NCBI GenBank assembly: GCA_963762425.1
Contig: CAVXKY010000006.1
Coordinates: forward strand, 1 to 19,822
Direction of reading: 5' to 3'
DNA length: 19,822 nt
Source: REEB95 sp963762425
Lineage (GTDB): Bacteria > Pseudomonadota > Alphaproteobacteria > ATCC43930 > CGMCC-115725
The notes under the pieces are model-generated. The model was not told the origin of the DNA, made no database searches, and saw nothing but the letters and a program-made list of their open reading frames with translations. The stretch's first letter is position 1; each line of letters starts with the position of its first letter. Position numbers and translations under genes: made by a program. Of this stretch, positions 1-8,657 are shown piece by piece.

Positions 1-270
1 TTATTCGGAAGAAGGCCAGGGCCCGGCCGGATGGTAACGGCAAAGCATCCTGGAATATGACGGGTAATGGTGCCTAAAATATGGGCAGTATTATGACCGT
101 CGTTGATCCGTTTTTCCAAGCGGCCCGCATTGCACGTCCAAGCGCTGGCGCGATGAAGGGAATGGGGGGCGGGGGTTTCTTCAATTCGAGCCAGATCCGG
201 GCCCGAATGTGTATCGTCGTCGAGCTCTAGGCGAACGGCGGCATTGATACTGGGGATCGGGGAGAGAGTC
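1..270. other. Left-edge stretch with no supported gene
   Basis: I see no recognisable gene here. A 45-codon frame on the plus strand (93-230) begins with ATG but resembles no family I know. On the minus strand a frame starting at the ATG at 270-272 stays open for 90 codons to the window edge, which chance could produce. Given the heavy frameshifting just to the right, a damaged gene could be hidden in this stretch. A purine-rich ribosome-binding site at about 258-268 belongs to the cfa-like gene that starts at 271. Confidence 0.4.
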
Positions 271-1517
271 ATGACGCCGCGACCCGACTCGAGGGCTTCC
301 TGGTCGACGCGCCCTGTTCGGCGCGCGCATGGATCGTGCCTCCGCCGCGGGCGGTGGGTGGCGCTGCTGGGCGGCATCGGCGGGCGGCTGAGAACTGGAA
401 AGCCGACGGTCGAGACGCCGTCGGGCCAGCAACTGGTCTTCGGGCGGCAAGTCGGTGGGGCCCATGGCGTCGCTGCAAATCCACCGCTGGGCGGGCAGCT
501 CCTGCCCGTCCCGCCTGATCCTGGGCGGCGATCTGGGTCCGCCGAATCCGACATGGACGGAAGAATCTGCTGGAGCCCTGATCTATGGGGGCTGATCGAA
601 CCCGCGGTGCGAAACGAGGCGGCGCTCGGCTCGGCGATCATGGGCACGGTGCTGTTGCTTCGGTCGAACTGGTGGCGGCATTTCTACCGAGCCAAGACCA
701 GGCGCGGGAGCCGGCGCAACATCGTGCAGCATGACGATCCGGCTACGAGTTCTAACTGCGTTCGCTCGACTGAGCATGACCTATTCCTCGGCCATTTATC
801 CGGCGGGGAGACGCTGGAAGAAGCGCAGGCGGCAAAGATTGACCGCGCCATCGGGCAGCTCGGGTCGCCGGCGGCGAGCGCGTGTTTGAGATCGGTTGCC
901 GCTGGGCGCCTGGCGAGGCCTTGGTCGGTTGTTACGGCAGCCGCGTCACCGGATCGACCTTGTCCGAAAGCAGCGCGCCCGTGCCGAGGCGCGGCTCGCC
1001 AAGGCAGGCCTCTTCGACCGCGCCGAGATTTGCTTGCGCGATATCCGACGAGAAGGGGCTGTTCGACCGCATCATCTCGATCAGATGTTCGAGGCGGTGG
1101 GCGAGGCGAATTCGCCCGAGTCTTCGAGGTGGTGCGCGAGCGCCTCGCGCGCGCGGCAGCGCGGCGCCGCAAATCATCACCATCGCCGATGAGCGTTCCG
1201 AGACCTATCGCCGTGCCGCCGATTCATCCGCGTTACATCTTCCCCGGCGGGATGCTGCCTTCGCCGTCGGTGTTGCGCGAGCAGATCGCGCGCGCCGGGC
1301 TCTCGCTGGCGTCGCTGCAGATTTCGGCGCCAGCTACGCCAAGACCTTGCCGGAATGGAACCTGCGCTTCAGCGCGCCTGGACGGAGATCGCGGCGCTGG
1401 GCTTCGATGGCGATTCAAGCGTATGTGGAATATTACTTGGCCTATTGCGAGGCCGGATTCCGCGCCGGCACCATCGATGTCGGCCTCTATCGCATCGAAA
1501 GCCGCTCTCCAACCTGA
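271..1517 (+). pseudogene. cfa: Cyclopropane-fatty-acyl-phospholipid synthase-like methyltransferase, multiply frameshifted
   Basis: Family role: S-adenosylmethionine-dependent methylene transfer to unsaturated phospholipid acyl chains at the membrane. The gene is readable only by hopping between all three plus frames. Recognisable pieces in order are LRTGKPTVETPSGQQLVFG (frame 1, up to about 450), MASLQIHRWAG and LILGGDLG (frame 2, 464-535), SDMDGRI and GETLEEAQAAKI (frame 1), VFEIGC and YGSRVTGSTLSE, the SAM-binding region (frame 3, from 882), GLFDRIISI, QMFEAVGEAN (frame 2), FEVVRERL (frame 1), QIITIADE (frame 3), RYIFPGGMLPSPSVLREQ (frame 1), and AYCEAGFRAGTIDVGLYRIES (frame 3) before the TGA at 1515-1517. 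The full family length of about 400 residues is present. The ATG at 271 follows GGGGAGAGAG, a good ribosome-binding site. At least ten indels are needed, plus substitutions. No single frame could give a working protein as written. Sequencing error is a real alternative to decay. Confidence 0.85.
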
Positions 1518-1554
1518 ACTAGGATCAGGGCGCGTCAAGCCGTATCCCGCCGGG

Positions 1555-2281
1555 TCAGCGGCGCCGGTGACGTCGAGCACCGCGCCCGAGACATAAGACG
1601 CCTCCGGCGAGAGCAGCCGAGGATCGCCGACGCAACTTCCTCGGGCCGGCCGGCGCGGCCCATCGGCAGCTTGGGTCCGATCTGGGCGATGCGGCCGGCG
1701 GCTGATCTCGGGTCGATCACGCCGGGCGCACGCAGTTGACGCGGATCTTCTCCGCCGCCAGCTCCTGCGCCAGGCCGAAGGTGAAGATCTCGATCGCCGC
1801 CTTGCTCGCGGCATAGGGGGTGAGTTCGCCGGCGCCGCCAAACGCGCCTGGGCCGTGGACAAGGTGACGATGGCGCCGCCTTGGCCGCCATGCTTGGTCG
1901 ACATGCGGCGCACCGCCTCGCGGCAGCACAGCAAAGTGCCGGTGACGTTGATGCCAAGCAGGGTTTCGATCCCGCGGGCTTCGACCGCGTCGATGCGGCC
2001 CAAGGGTCCCGATATGCCGGCGCTATTCACCAGCGCGGTAATACGGCCGAGTTTCCTGTCCACTTCGGCGAAAAGCCGGACCACGTCCTTTTCCTGGCCG
2101 ACATCGGCGGCGAAAATTTCGGCCTTGCCGCCGCCGCCGCGGATTTGCGCCGCCACCGCTTCGGCGCGATCGCTTTTGGCCAGGAATTGATCGCCACCGC
2201 GTAGCCGCGTTTGGCCGCGAGCAAGGCCGACGCCGCGCCGATGCCGCGTCCGCCGCCGGTGACCAACAGGATTTCGCTCAT
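1555..2281 (-). pseudogene. Short-chain dehydrogenase/reductase (SDR), multiply frameshifted
   Basis: Family role: NAD(P)-dependent oxidoreductase of alcohols or ketones. From the ATG at 2279-2281 the first frame gives MSEILLVTGGGRGIGAAS, the TGxxxGIG nucleotide-binding motif. Near 2170-2185 the reading moves to a second frame holding VAAQIRGGGGKAEIFAADVG, ALVNSAGISGPLG and GINVTGTLLCCREAVRRM. Near 1850 it moves to a third frame with LTPYAASKAAIEIFTFGLAQ, which contains the catalytic YxxxK, and ends KIRVNCVRP. Two further shifts near 1730 and 1615 give GVID...PMGRAGRPEEVASAIL and then LLSPEASYVSGAVLDVTG. All SDR landmarks are therefore present and in order over about 245 residues, with roughly four frameshifts. 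The exact C-terminus is uncertain; the TGA at 1555-1557 lies in a plausible frame. It converges on the cfa-like gene and diverges from the cytochrome-like gene. Confidence 0.85.
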
Positions 2282-2328
2282 CAGTCCCAAATCATTCGCG
2301 CCGCGTCCGGCAAGCACCAAGATTCTTG

Positions 2329-2338
2329 TGATATATCA
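2329..2338. promoter_or_regulatory. Perfect 10-bp palindrome in divergent intergenic region
   Basis: TGATATATCA is self-complementary and sits between the SDR start (2281, -) and the cytochrome-like gene (2397, +). AT-rich palindromes of this kind are used as operators by GntR-type and similar dimeric repressors. No regulator gene is visible in the window, so assigning a binding protein would be a guess. Confidence 0.35.
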
Positions 2339-2396
2339 TACAGTCAAGTCCGGCTCTCCATGGATGAAGGCCGCGCGCGGCGTAAGCGGGGTAAAT

Positions 2397-3554
2397 GTGA
2401 TTCGGAAGCTATGCGCTGGAATTCTCGCCTTGGCGGTTTTCGCGGGCCTGATGCGCGGCGCTTGGGCGCAGGCCGATCCCGATCCCGCCATGAATTACGC
2501 GGATCAGGTTTCCTGGTCTCTGTTCGCCGAGGTCACGGCTCCGGCGGCGTCTCCGGGCAACCACGACGTCCGGTTCGAAACCTGGGCGTCGGATGCCGAC
2601 ACATTCACCGAGCCGCCGCGCTGGCCGGGTGCCACGCCAAGCGAGAAGAAATTGCACCGGGAAGTCTTGACGCCGCGAGCATCGCCGGCTCCGGGTTCCG
2701 GGCAATCCGTGGCGCCGGCGGGGCAAAACGCCAATGGCGAAGAGGTGCGCCGGAATCAGCCGGCGTTTCGGTTTATCGTCGACAATCGGCTCTATGACGA
2801 AGAAGGCTTGGCCAAGGCGTTCGCCGCGGGTCAGCCGATCGACTTTCCGGTCGATGCCATCGAGGTCAAGGCGGATTGGGTGCTCGCCGAGGGGGGCGGC
2901 CGCGATGAGTCGCTTTACTACTCGAACATCGCCTCCGACCATAAAAAATACCTGCTTCTGTCCATGCACATCATTTCAAAACAGGTGCCGAATTGGACCT
3001 GGGCGACGTTCGAGCACCAGGATAATCCCGGACGGTGCGACTTTCTCGGTTGCCGGGACAGCTTCGGCGCCAAGGTGGCATGGGTTCCGCCCCAACAAGG
3101 AAAGGCGGGTCAGCGATATGCCGCTTGCGAAAAGACGCAAGCGGTTCTTGCGATTTTCCGGAAAAATAACCTTGCGGATGTTTTCCGGAATTATTGCCTC
3201 AAAGGGAGTTAAACCGACTTCGTCGATCCGACCGGCCTGCCGACCCGATTGGGAAATTCCGTCACGGAAAAAGGCTTCGTCAATACGGCCTCTTGCATCA
3301 CCTGCCATGCCCGCGCCGTGTTTAACAAGCAGGGGCGGAATGTTTTTGGCACGGGCCTCATCAAGGCCTCGCTCAATCCCGTGTCCTGCCCCACCGGGGA
3401 ACAGTGCAGCCCCAACGGAACGCCCCTGCCGCGATGGTTCTGGTCCAATCCGAACAGTCCGCGGCAATCGCGCTCGGCGCTGCAGGCGGATTTCGTGTGG
3501 TCGATTCCGACTTGCGTCATTCCAAAGGGCAAGTCGGCGGGGCCGTGTTCCTGA
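2397..3554 (+). pseudogene. Secreted one-heme cytochrome c-family protein interrupted by an in-frame TAA
   Basis: The GTG at 2397 follows GGGG (2388-2391) and begins a clear signal peptide, VIRKLCAGILALAVFAG...AWAQA, so the product should be periplasmic. An in-frame ATG at 2364 is the alternative start. The body includes FETWASDADTF, IEVKADWV, LSMHIISKQVPNWTWATFEH, NPGRCDFLGCRDSFG and NYCLKGS. A TAA at 3210-3212 (codon 272) then stops translation, but the same frame continues TDFVDPTGLPTRLGNSVTE, followed by the only heme site, CITCH (3294-3308, about residues 300-304), and FVWSIP near the C-terminus, to the TGA at 3552-3554. From memory of the family, glutamine normally follows KGS, so CAA to TAA is the likely change. 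The truncated product would lack heme. No indel is needed. The physiological role of the family is unknown to me. Confidence 0.85.
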
Positions 3555-3611
3555 TCCCGCCAATCCCGCGACGAGATCACCACGTCCCAGCCATGGCTTG
3601 AGGATTCGGTC

Positions 3612-4466
3612 TCAACCCAAGGCCTTGATGGCGCCTGCAATGGCCGCGCGCAGGAAAGCCTCGGTCTCGGTCCCGCGGTCCTTCGCCCCCAGGACTTGGC
3701 TTGCGGTCGCGATCGCCGCGGTGAAGTCGCGCGTATGCCAATGTCCGAGCTTCGGCAGAGGCGGCAAGGAAGACGCTTCGGGATAGGGATAGGGGCTCAC
3801 ATAGAAATAAGGTTCATCGTAATATTCGTCTCCCGGCGACATTCCCGCATTCACCGAGCGGGCTTTCTCGTCATGGCCCGGATCGAGCGCGATCAAGGTG
3901 GCCAGATCGAAATGGTGGGGCCAGCAGCGCACGGGCGAGACCGTGAATTTCCGGCCGATCATTTCTTCCCGAATGAATCCTAGCGAATGATCGGCATTGG
4001 AAAACCACGCCGCCAGCTCGGCCAGAACATCGCCGAGCCCGGCCGCATCATAAACCGCGCCCCCGGCAATCGCGTGTTCGGGAATTTTATAGGGAGACGG
4101 CCTATCGAGGGCGCTTGCATCGAGGCCTAGCGCGTCGAGACGTTCCCCGAGCCACTGGCGCGCTTCCGCATCGGAGCGTCCGCTCAACGAAAAGTCTTGA
4201 GCGCGCCCGCTCTCTTTGTCGAGCAATAGCAGCGTTAGATCGGCGATCTTCAAGCCCAGTCGCGATTTGCCCCTCAGGCGATGCGTCGTCAAGCCGTCGA
4301 GCTTGTCGTCCCAGCCCAGATTGGTGTGGCTGTCATCGGCTCGCGGCGGGACATAGGCGCGCGCCGCGCGGGCGAGAAACTGCACGGCGTAATGGGCCTG
4401 AAGCCGCCCCTTGCGCAAGCCGCCGCGATCGATGCCGCGGAGCGGCCGCCAGTCCAATCTGCCCAT
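3612..4466 (-). CDS. Conserved protein of unknown function (284 aa)
   Basis: This is an intact frame starting at the ATG at 4464-4466, preceded by AAGGGG about 8 bases upstream, a good ribosome-binding site. I do not recognise a named domain. There is no signal peptide or membrane segment, so it is probably cytoplasmic. Visible landmarks are DDSHTNLGWDD near the N-terminus, SPVRCWPHHFDLATLIAL in the middle, then the tyrosine-rich MSPGDEYYDEPYFYVSPYPYP and GHWHTRDF toward the C-terminus. The SPVRCWPHHFDLAT part vaguely recalls the SPVHFFWGSFDLA motif of DUF5996 proteins, but I cannot confirm a relationship. It converges on the broken cytochrome-like gene (57 bp apart) and diverges from the Rieske-flavodoxin gene (147 bp apart). 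Clustered His, Trp and Tyr would suit a ligand or metal site, but this is speculation. Confidence 0.75.
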   Translation of the reverse strand: MGRLDWRPLRGIDRGGLRKGRLQAHYAVQFLARAARAYVPPRADDSHTNLGWDDKLDGLTTHRLRGKSRLGLKIADLTLLLLDKESGRAQDFSLSGRSDAEARQWLGERLDALGLDASALDRPSPYKIPEHAIAGGAVYDAAGLGDVLAELAAWFSNADHSLGFIREEMIGRKFTVSPVRCWPHHFDLATLIALDPGHDEKARSVNAGMSPGDEYYDEPYFYVSPYPYPEASSLPPLPKLGHWHTRDFTAAIATASQVLGAKDRGTETEAFLRAAIAGAIKALG

Positions 4467-4613
4467 GGCGGATTCCCCTTATTCAATCTAACCTGCGGCC
4501 CGGTTGAACCGAAGTAACATGACGGTGAAGCGGTCCGGAGGCGGATTGAACGCCGCGCCGGGTTCCGGTCAAATACGCCGTTCGACGGAAACGCGCTGAG
4601 AGGAGACGCATTC

Positions 4614-5729
4614 ATGGCTCGCGAACCGGATTGGACCGATGTCGGGGCCGCCGACGAGCTCTCCAAGCAATCCTGCCGGCCGATGAAGGTGAAGCGCGCG
4701 GATATCGCGCTCTCGTTCAAGGACGGCGTGTTCGGCGCCATCGCGAACACCTGCAATCACGTCGGCGGTCCGCTCGGCGAGGGCAGCATCGATTCGGCCG
4801 GGTACATAAAATGTCCGTGGCACGGGTGGAAATTCGACCGCTGCACCGGCAAGGGCGAGCCCGGTTTCGAGGAGGATTGCGTGCCCGCCTTCCCGGTGAA
4901 GGTCGAGAATGGCCGCGTGTTCGTCGACGTCGCGAACCCGTCCAAGCGCATGAAGAAACCGCACCCGCCCCATCCGCTCTCGCGCGAGCCGGTGCGCGCG
5001 CCGGGGAAGCTGCGCCTCGCCGGGATTTCGACGACCGTGATGGACGCATCCCATCCGCGCTTCTCCGGCTCCGACCATTTGCTCGGTTGCGCGCTGGCCG
5101 AAGGGAAGCGGCTCGGCGCCGAGACCAAGCTCATCACCCTCAACGATCTCAAATTCCGGGCCTGCGAGGGTTATTTCTCCAAGAGCTACTACGCCTGCAC
5201 CTGGCCGTGCTCGATCACGCAGATGGATCCCAAGGACCAGATGGACCAGGTTTACGAGGCGCTGGTGTTCTGGGCCGACGCCGTCATCGTCTCGACGCCG
5301 ATCCGCTGGGGTTCGGCCTCCTCGCTCTATTTCAAGATGGTCGAGCGGCTCAATTGCGCCCAGGTCGATATTTCCCGCAACGAGAAGCTGCTCATCCGGA
5401 ACAAGGTGGCGGGTTTCATCATCGTCGGCGGCCAGGACAACATCCAGGGCGTCGCCGGTTCGATGCTGAGCTTTTTCGCCGAGCTCGGCTTCCTGTTCCC
5501 GCAATTTCCCTATATCGCCCATTCGCGCGGCTGGTCGCACGAGGACATGGAGAACAACGTGCGCATCGTCCAAAATTCGAAGGAGCTTGCGCAAGGCGCG
5601 GCCGCGCTCGCCGGGCGCTGCCTCGACTTCGCCGGCAAGCTTCTCGCGGCGGAACCGTCATCGGTGGCGGTCATGGGCGGCGGGCGCAAGGGCCATCCCG
5701 TCATGGCCGACCCCGTCGATCAGGACTAG
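4614..5729 (+). CDS. Rieske [2Fe-2S] ferredoxin fused to an NAD(P)H-dependent FMN reductase/flavodoxin-like domain (371 aa)
   Basis: Two redox domains lie in one chain. Residues 1-115 form a Rieske domain with the cluster ligands C47-N-H49 and C67-P-W-H70 in the motifs CNHVGGPLGEG and CPWHGWKFD. Residues about 133-345 match the NADPH-dependent FMN reductase/flavodoxin-like fold: ADAVIVSTPIRWGSASSLYFKMVERLNC, then GFIIVGGQDNIQGVAGSM and a C-terminal helix region. The linker at 115-132 is basic and proline-rich (KRMKKPHPPHPLSREP). There is no signal peptide, so it should be cytoplasmic. The ATG at 4614 follows AGGAG (4601-4605). Expected role: passing electrons between a reduced flavin and a [2Fe-2S] cluster, perhaps for an oxygenase or reductase; the partner is unknown. 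It is transcribed alone and converges on the aldehyde dehydrogenase, with 15 bp between stop codons. No lesion is seen. Confidence 0.88.
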   Translation: MAREPDWTDVGAADELSKQSCRPMKVKRADIALSFKDGVFGAIANTCNHVGGPLGEGSIDSAGYIKCPWHGWKFDRCTGKGEPGFEEDCVPAFPVKVENGRVFVDVANPSKRMKKPHPPHPLSREPVRAPGKLRLAGISTTVMDASHPRFSGSDHLLGCALAEGKRLGAETKLITLNDLKFRACEGYFSKSYYACTWPCSITQMDPKDQMDQVYEALVFWADAVIVSTPIRWGSASSLYFKMVERLNCAQVDISRNEKLLIRNKVAGFIIVGGQDNIQGVAGSMLSFFAELGFLFPQFPYIAHSRGWSHEDMENNVRIVQNSKELAQGAAALAGRCLDFAGKLLAAEPSSVAVMGGGRKGHPVMADPVDQD

Positions 5730-5744
5730 GGCGTTTTCGCTTCC

Positions 5745-7221
5745 CTAGGGCAGCTTCCTGTCGGCATAGGGGAACCAGTCGCGCTTGCGCTCCTGGACGT
5801 AATCGAGATGGACGTGTTTCGGCTCGCGGAAAGCGTCGAGGCCCTCCGCGCCGAGCTCGCGCCCGATGCCGCTGTGACGCATGCCGCCGAAGGGCGCGGC
5901 GTTGTTGTCGGATAGCGGATCGTTGATCCAGAAGCTGCCCGCCTTGATGTTTTCCATGGCATTCATGGCGAGTTCGAGGTTCTTGGTGTAGATCGTGGCG
6001 CCGAGGCCGTACTCGGAATCATTCGCCTTCGCGATCGCCTCGGCGGCGTCCTTGGCGGTGAAGATCGACACCACCGGGCCGAACAATTCTTCTTTGGTGG
6101 CAATGCCGCCGTGGCGCATTTTGGATATCACCGTCGGCTGGAAGAAATGGCCCTTGAGGCCGCCCGGCTGGAATCGCTTGCCGCCCAAGAGCAATTCCGC
6201 CCCTTCGGACAACACGGTCGCGACTTGGCTTTCGAGCTTCGCGACCGCGTCCCCTGAAATCAGCGGTCCCATGTCCGTCTTGGGGTCGATCGGATTACCG
6301 ACCTTGAGATTCTTGACGTGTTCGACGACGCGCTTGGTGAAATCCTGGGCGATCGATTCGACCACGTAGATGCGTTTGGACGAGGTGCAAACCTGGCCCG
6401 CGTTCAAGAGCCGCGCCCACACCGCGCCGCGCGACGCGATGTCGAGATCGGCGTCCTCGAACACGATCAGCGGGTCGATCCCGCCCAATTCAAGATTGAC
6501 CTTCTTCAATTGCGATCCCGCCGCGGCGGCGATCTGCTTGCCCACATCGGTCGAGCCGGTGAAGGCGATCATGTCGATATCGGGATGAGCGGTCAAAATC
6601 TTGCCGGTGTCGCCGGCGCCGGTGACGATATTGACCACGCCCGGCGGCAACACGTCATAGCATTCGCCCAGCAGCAGTCCGGAAAGCGGGTTCTGGTGCG
6701 GCGGCTTGCACACGACGGTGTTTCCGGCCGCGATCGCCGGCGCCACCTTCCAGGCGGTCAAAAGCAGCGGGAAGTTGAACGGCGCGATGCAGGCCACCAC
6801 GCCATAGGGTTCCTTGCGGACGAAATTGACCTGGTGGTCGGCGCCGGGCGGGATGGCGAGGCCGAGCGACGCGCGGCCCACCTCCGCGAAATAGTCGAAA
6901 CATTCGGCCACCCATTGCACGCAGTCGGTTGAACTCGATCAATGGTTTGCCGGTCTCGGCGGTCATCATCTTGGCGATGGGCATCTGGCGGGCGCGAATG
7001 CGGTTGGCCACTTCGTGCAAAAGCTCCGCCTTGCTGACGCCCGGCGTCCGCCACCATGCAAGTTGCGCGGCGCGCGCCGCCTTCACCGCCGCGTCGATAT
7101 CGGCCGCGCCGCAGGCCGGAATGCTGTCGAGCTTCTCGAGCGTCGCCGGATTGTGGATTTTGATCGCCGTATTCGACTTCGCGGCCACGAACTTGCCGTT
7201 GATCAGGATGGATCGGAGCAT
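5745..7221 (-). pseudogene. NAD(P)-dependent aldehyde dehydrogenase with one frameshift
   Basis: Family role: oxidation of an aldehyde to the acid with NAD(P). The ATG at 7219-7221 has a strong AAGGAG six bases upstream. The first frame runs MLRSILINGKF to AETGKPLIEFN (about residue 97). A single extra base in the GG at 6927-6928 (plus strand) then throws it out; dropping it restores DCVQWVAECFDYFAEVGRA and the rest of the enzyme to the TAG at 5745-5747. After repair the length is about 491 residues. The catalytic pair is intact: E244 in LELGG and C278 in GQVCTSS, with the usual 34-residue separation. Also present are the cofactor-region motifs FTGSTDVGKQ and EELFGPVVSIF and the C-terminal PFGGMRHSGIGRE. 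It is last in the minus-strand operon, 22 bp after the FAD oxidoreductase, and would suit oxidation of that enzyme's aldehyde product. One indel in an otherwise perfect gene makes sequencing error as likely as mutation. Confidence 0.9.
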
Positions 7222-7227
7222 AGCGTT

Positions 7228-7233
7228 CTCCTT
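7228..7233 (-). promoter_or_regulatory. Strong ribosome-binding site of the aldehyde dehydrogenase
   Basis: AAGGAG on the minus strand, six bases before the ATG at 7221. It fixes the start of the aldehyde dehydrogenase and indicates independent translation initiation within the operon. Confidence 0.75.
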
Positions 7234-7243
7234 CTGAGGCAGT

Positions 7244-8626
7244 CTAGTGCCGCGTCAGGCGCTCGGCGAGCGTCTTGCCGCTCGGCGCCAATCCGGTCCG
7301 CTCGGACTTCTGGTCGATTTTCCAATAAGCGTTCTGGATGTAATGGACGGCGAGATAGCGCAACGGCTCCCGCTCCCAATCCGGCGAGCGGTGGTTGACG
7401 CAGGGCAGGGTCGTGATCTCGGAGTTTACGTCCGTGATCAGATCGGCCAGCACGCGGCCCGCCAGATTGGATGTGGCCACGCCGTTGCCGACATAGCCCC
7501 GGGCGCTGGCCACGCCCGAGGCGCGGTCGAACATCATGGTCGGCGTGAAATCGCGCGCCACGCCCAGCGGCCCGCCCCAGGCATGGGTGAAACGGACATC
7601 CTTCAAACGCGGAAACCAGTTCCGCACGCCGTCCTGGAACATGCGGATGGTCGGCTCGTGCCGGTCGTAAGCGTCCTCGATGCCCGAGCCGAAATGATAA
7701 GGCGCGCCGCGCCCGCCGAAGAGGATGCGCCCATCCGCCGTCTTGGCGGCGTATTCGATGGTGAGACGGCAGGAATCGATGCATTCCCGGTGCCGCCAGC
7801 CGATCGCGTCCCAATCAGCATTGGACAGCGGCTCGGTCAAGGTCATCAGCGAATAGACCGGGATCAATTGCCGGTGCAGCGCCTTCAAGCGCGAGAGATA
7901 TGCTTCGCCACACAGCACGATGGTTTTGGCATTCACATCGCCAAATTTGGTGTGCAGCGCCGGGCGGGAACCGGTCGAAAAATCGTCGACACTCGTCCGT
8001 TCATAAATCGTTGCGCCTTTTCGCTCGACGGCGCGCGCCAGTCCGCGCACCAGCCGGCCCGGATGCAGGTTTGCCGCATCCTTGTAATAGATCGCGCCTT
8101 CCGCGCCGGCGATCCTGACCACGGCATCGGTCTCGGCCCGGTCGAGCAGCCTGACGCGGTCGCCGAGCCCGAGCGCTTCGAGTTCGGCGTATGATTCCCG
8201 GACCGACGGCAATTGCTGGGGTCCGCGCGCGACCGACAACCCGCCGCCCTTGACGAACTGGATATCGAATCCTTCGCTCGATGCGACTCGCGCGACTTCG
8301 TCAACCGAAGCTGCCAGCGCGCGGTATAGGGCGACAGCCCGTTCCCGCCCGTAGGTTTTCGCGACGGCTCCGGGGCTGAGCGCAAAATTCGCCGTGCACC
8401 AGGAGCCGTTGCGCCCCGAAGCGCCGAAGCCGGCGATCTCGCTCTCGACGATGGCGATCTTCAAAGATGGCTGCCGCGCCAAGAGGTAATAGGCGGTCCA
8501 GAGCCCGGTATAGCCCGCGCCGAGGATCGCCACATCGACGTCGATGGAACCCGTCAAACCCGGCCGCGGCGTCAAATCGTCGCCGCAGGTTTCGAGCCAA
8601 AAACTGGTGGAGGCGTAATCTCTCAT
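7244..8626 (-). CDS. FAD-dependent oxidoreductase, DadA/PuuB-like (460 aa)
   Basis: This belongs to the DAO flavoprotein family (D-amino-acid oxidase, sarcosine and gamma-glutamylputrescine oxidases), which oxidise C-N bonds to an imine, released as aldehyde or keto product plus amine. The N-terminal ADP-binding loop VAILGAGYTGLWTAYYL has GxGxxG at residues 36-41, followed by the acidic strand end IAIVESE and GFGASGRNGSW, the FAD-contact segment common in PuuB-like enzymes. GYVGNGVATSNLAGRVLADLI near the C-terminus is the second FAD-binding segment. The start is the ATG at 8624-8626; upstream in-frame sequence does not resemble the family. There is no signal peptide. It lies 31 bp after the ferric-reductase/Rieske gene and 22 bp before the aldehyde dehydrogenase. 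An amine oxidase followed by an aldehyde dehydrogenase is the classic putrescine-type order, but the substrate is not determined here. Confidence 0.88.
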   Translation of the reverse strand: MRDYASTSFWLETCGDDLTPRPGLTGSIDVDVAILGAGYTGLWTAYYLLARQPSLKIAIVESEIAGFGASGRNGSWCTANFALSPGAVAKTYGRERAVALYRALAASVDEVARVASSEGFDIQFVKGGGLSVARGPQQLPSVRESYAELEALGLGDRVRLLDRAETDAVVRIAGAEGAIYYKDAANLHPGRLVRGLARAVERKGATIYERTSVDDFSTGSRPALHTKFGDVNAKTIVLCGEAYLSRLKALHRQLIPVYSLMTLTEPLSNADWDAIGWRHRECIDSCRLTIEYAAKTADGRILFGGRGAPYHFGSGIEDAYDRHEPTIRMFQDGVRNWFPRLKDVRFTHAWGGPLGVARDFTPTMMFDRASGVASARGYVGNGVATSNLAGRVLADLITDVNSEITTLPCVNHRSPDWEREPLRYLAVHYIQNAYWKIDQKSERTGLAPSGKTLAERLTRH

Positions 8627-8657
8627 CGCATGCCGCCGCCAGCCGATCTCGAATTCC

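Noticed and set aside
244..1596. A single 450-residue protein on the plus strand
   Set aside because: Only parts of this frame match the CFA synthase family; other parts match in different frames, so the continuous frame is an accident of frameshifts.
3210..3212. Alternative genetic code or recoded TAA
   Set aside because: Other genes in the window use TAA as a normal end (for example the small [2Fe-2S] subunit), and no recoding signal is visible.
1..7221. Genomic island or transposon scar explaining the broken genes
   Set aside because: No integrase, transposase, tRNA, terminal repeat or clear composition break was seen.
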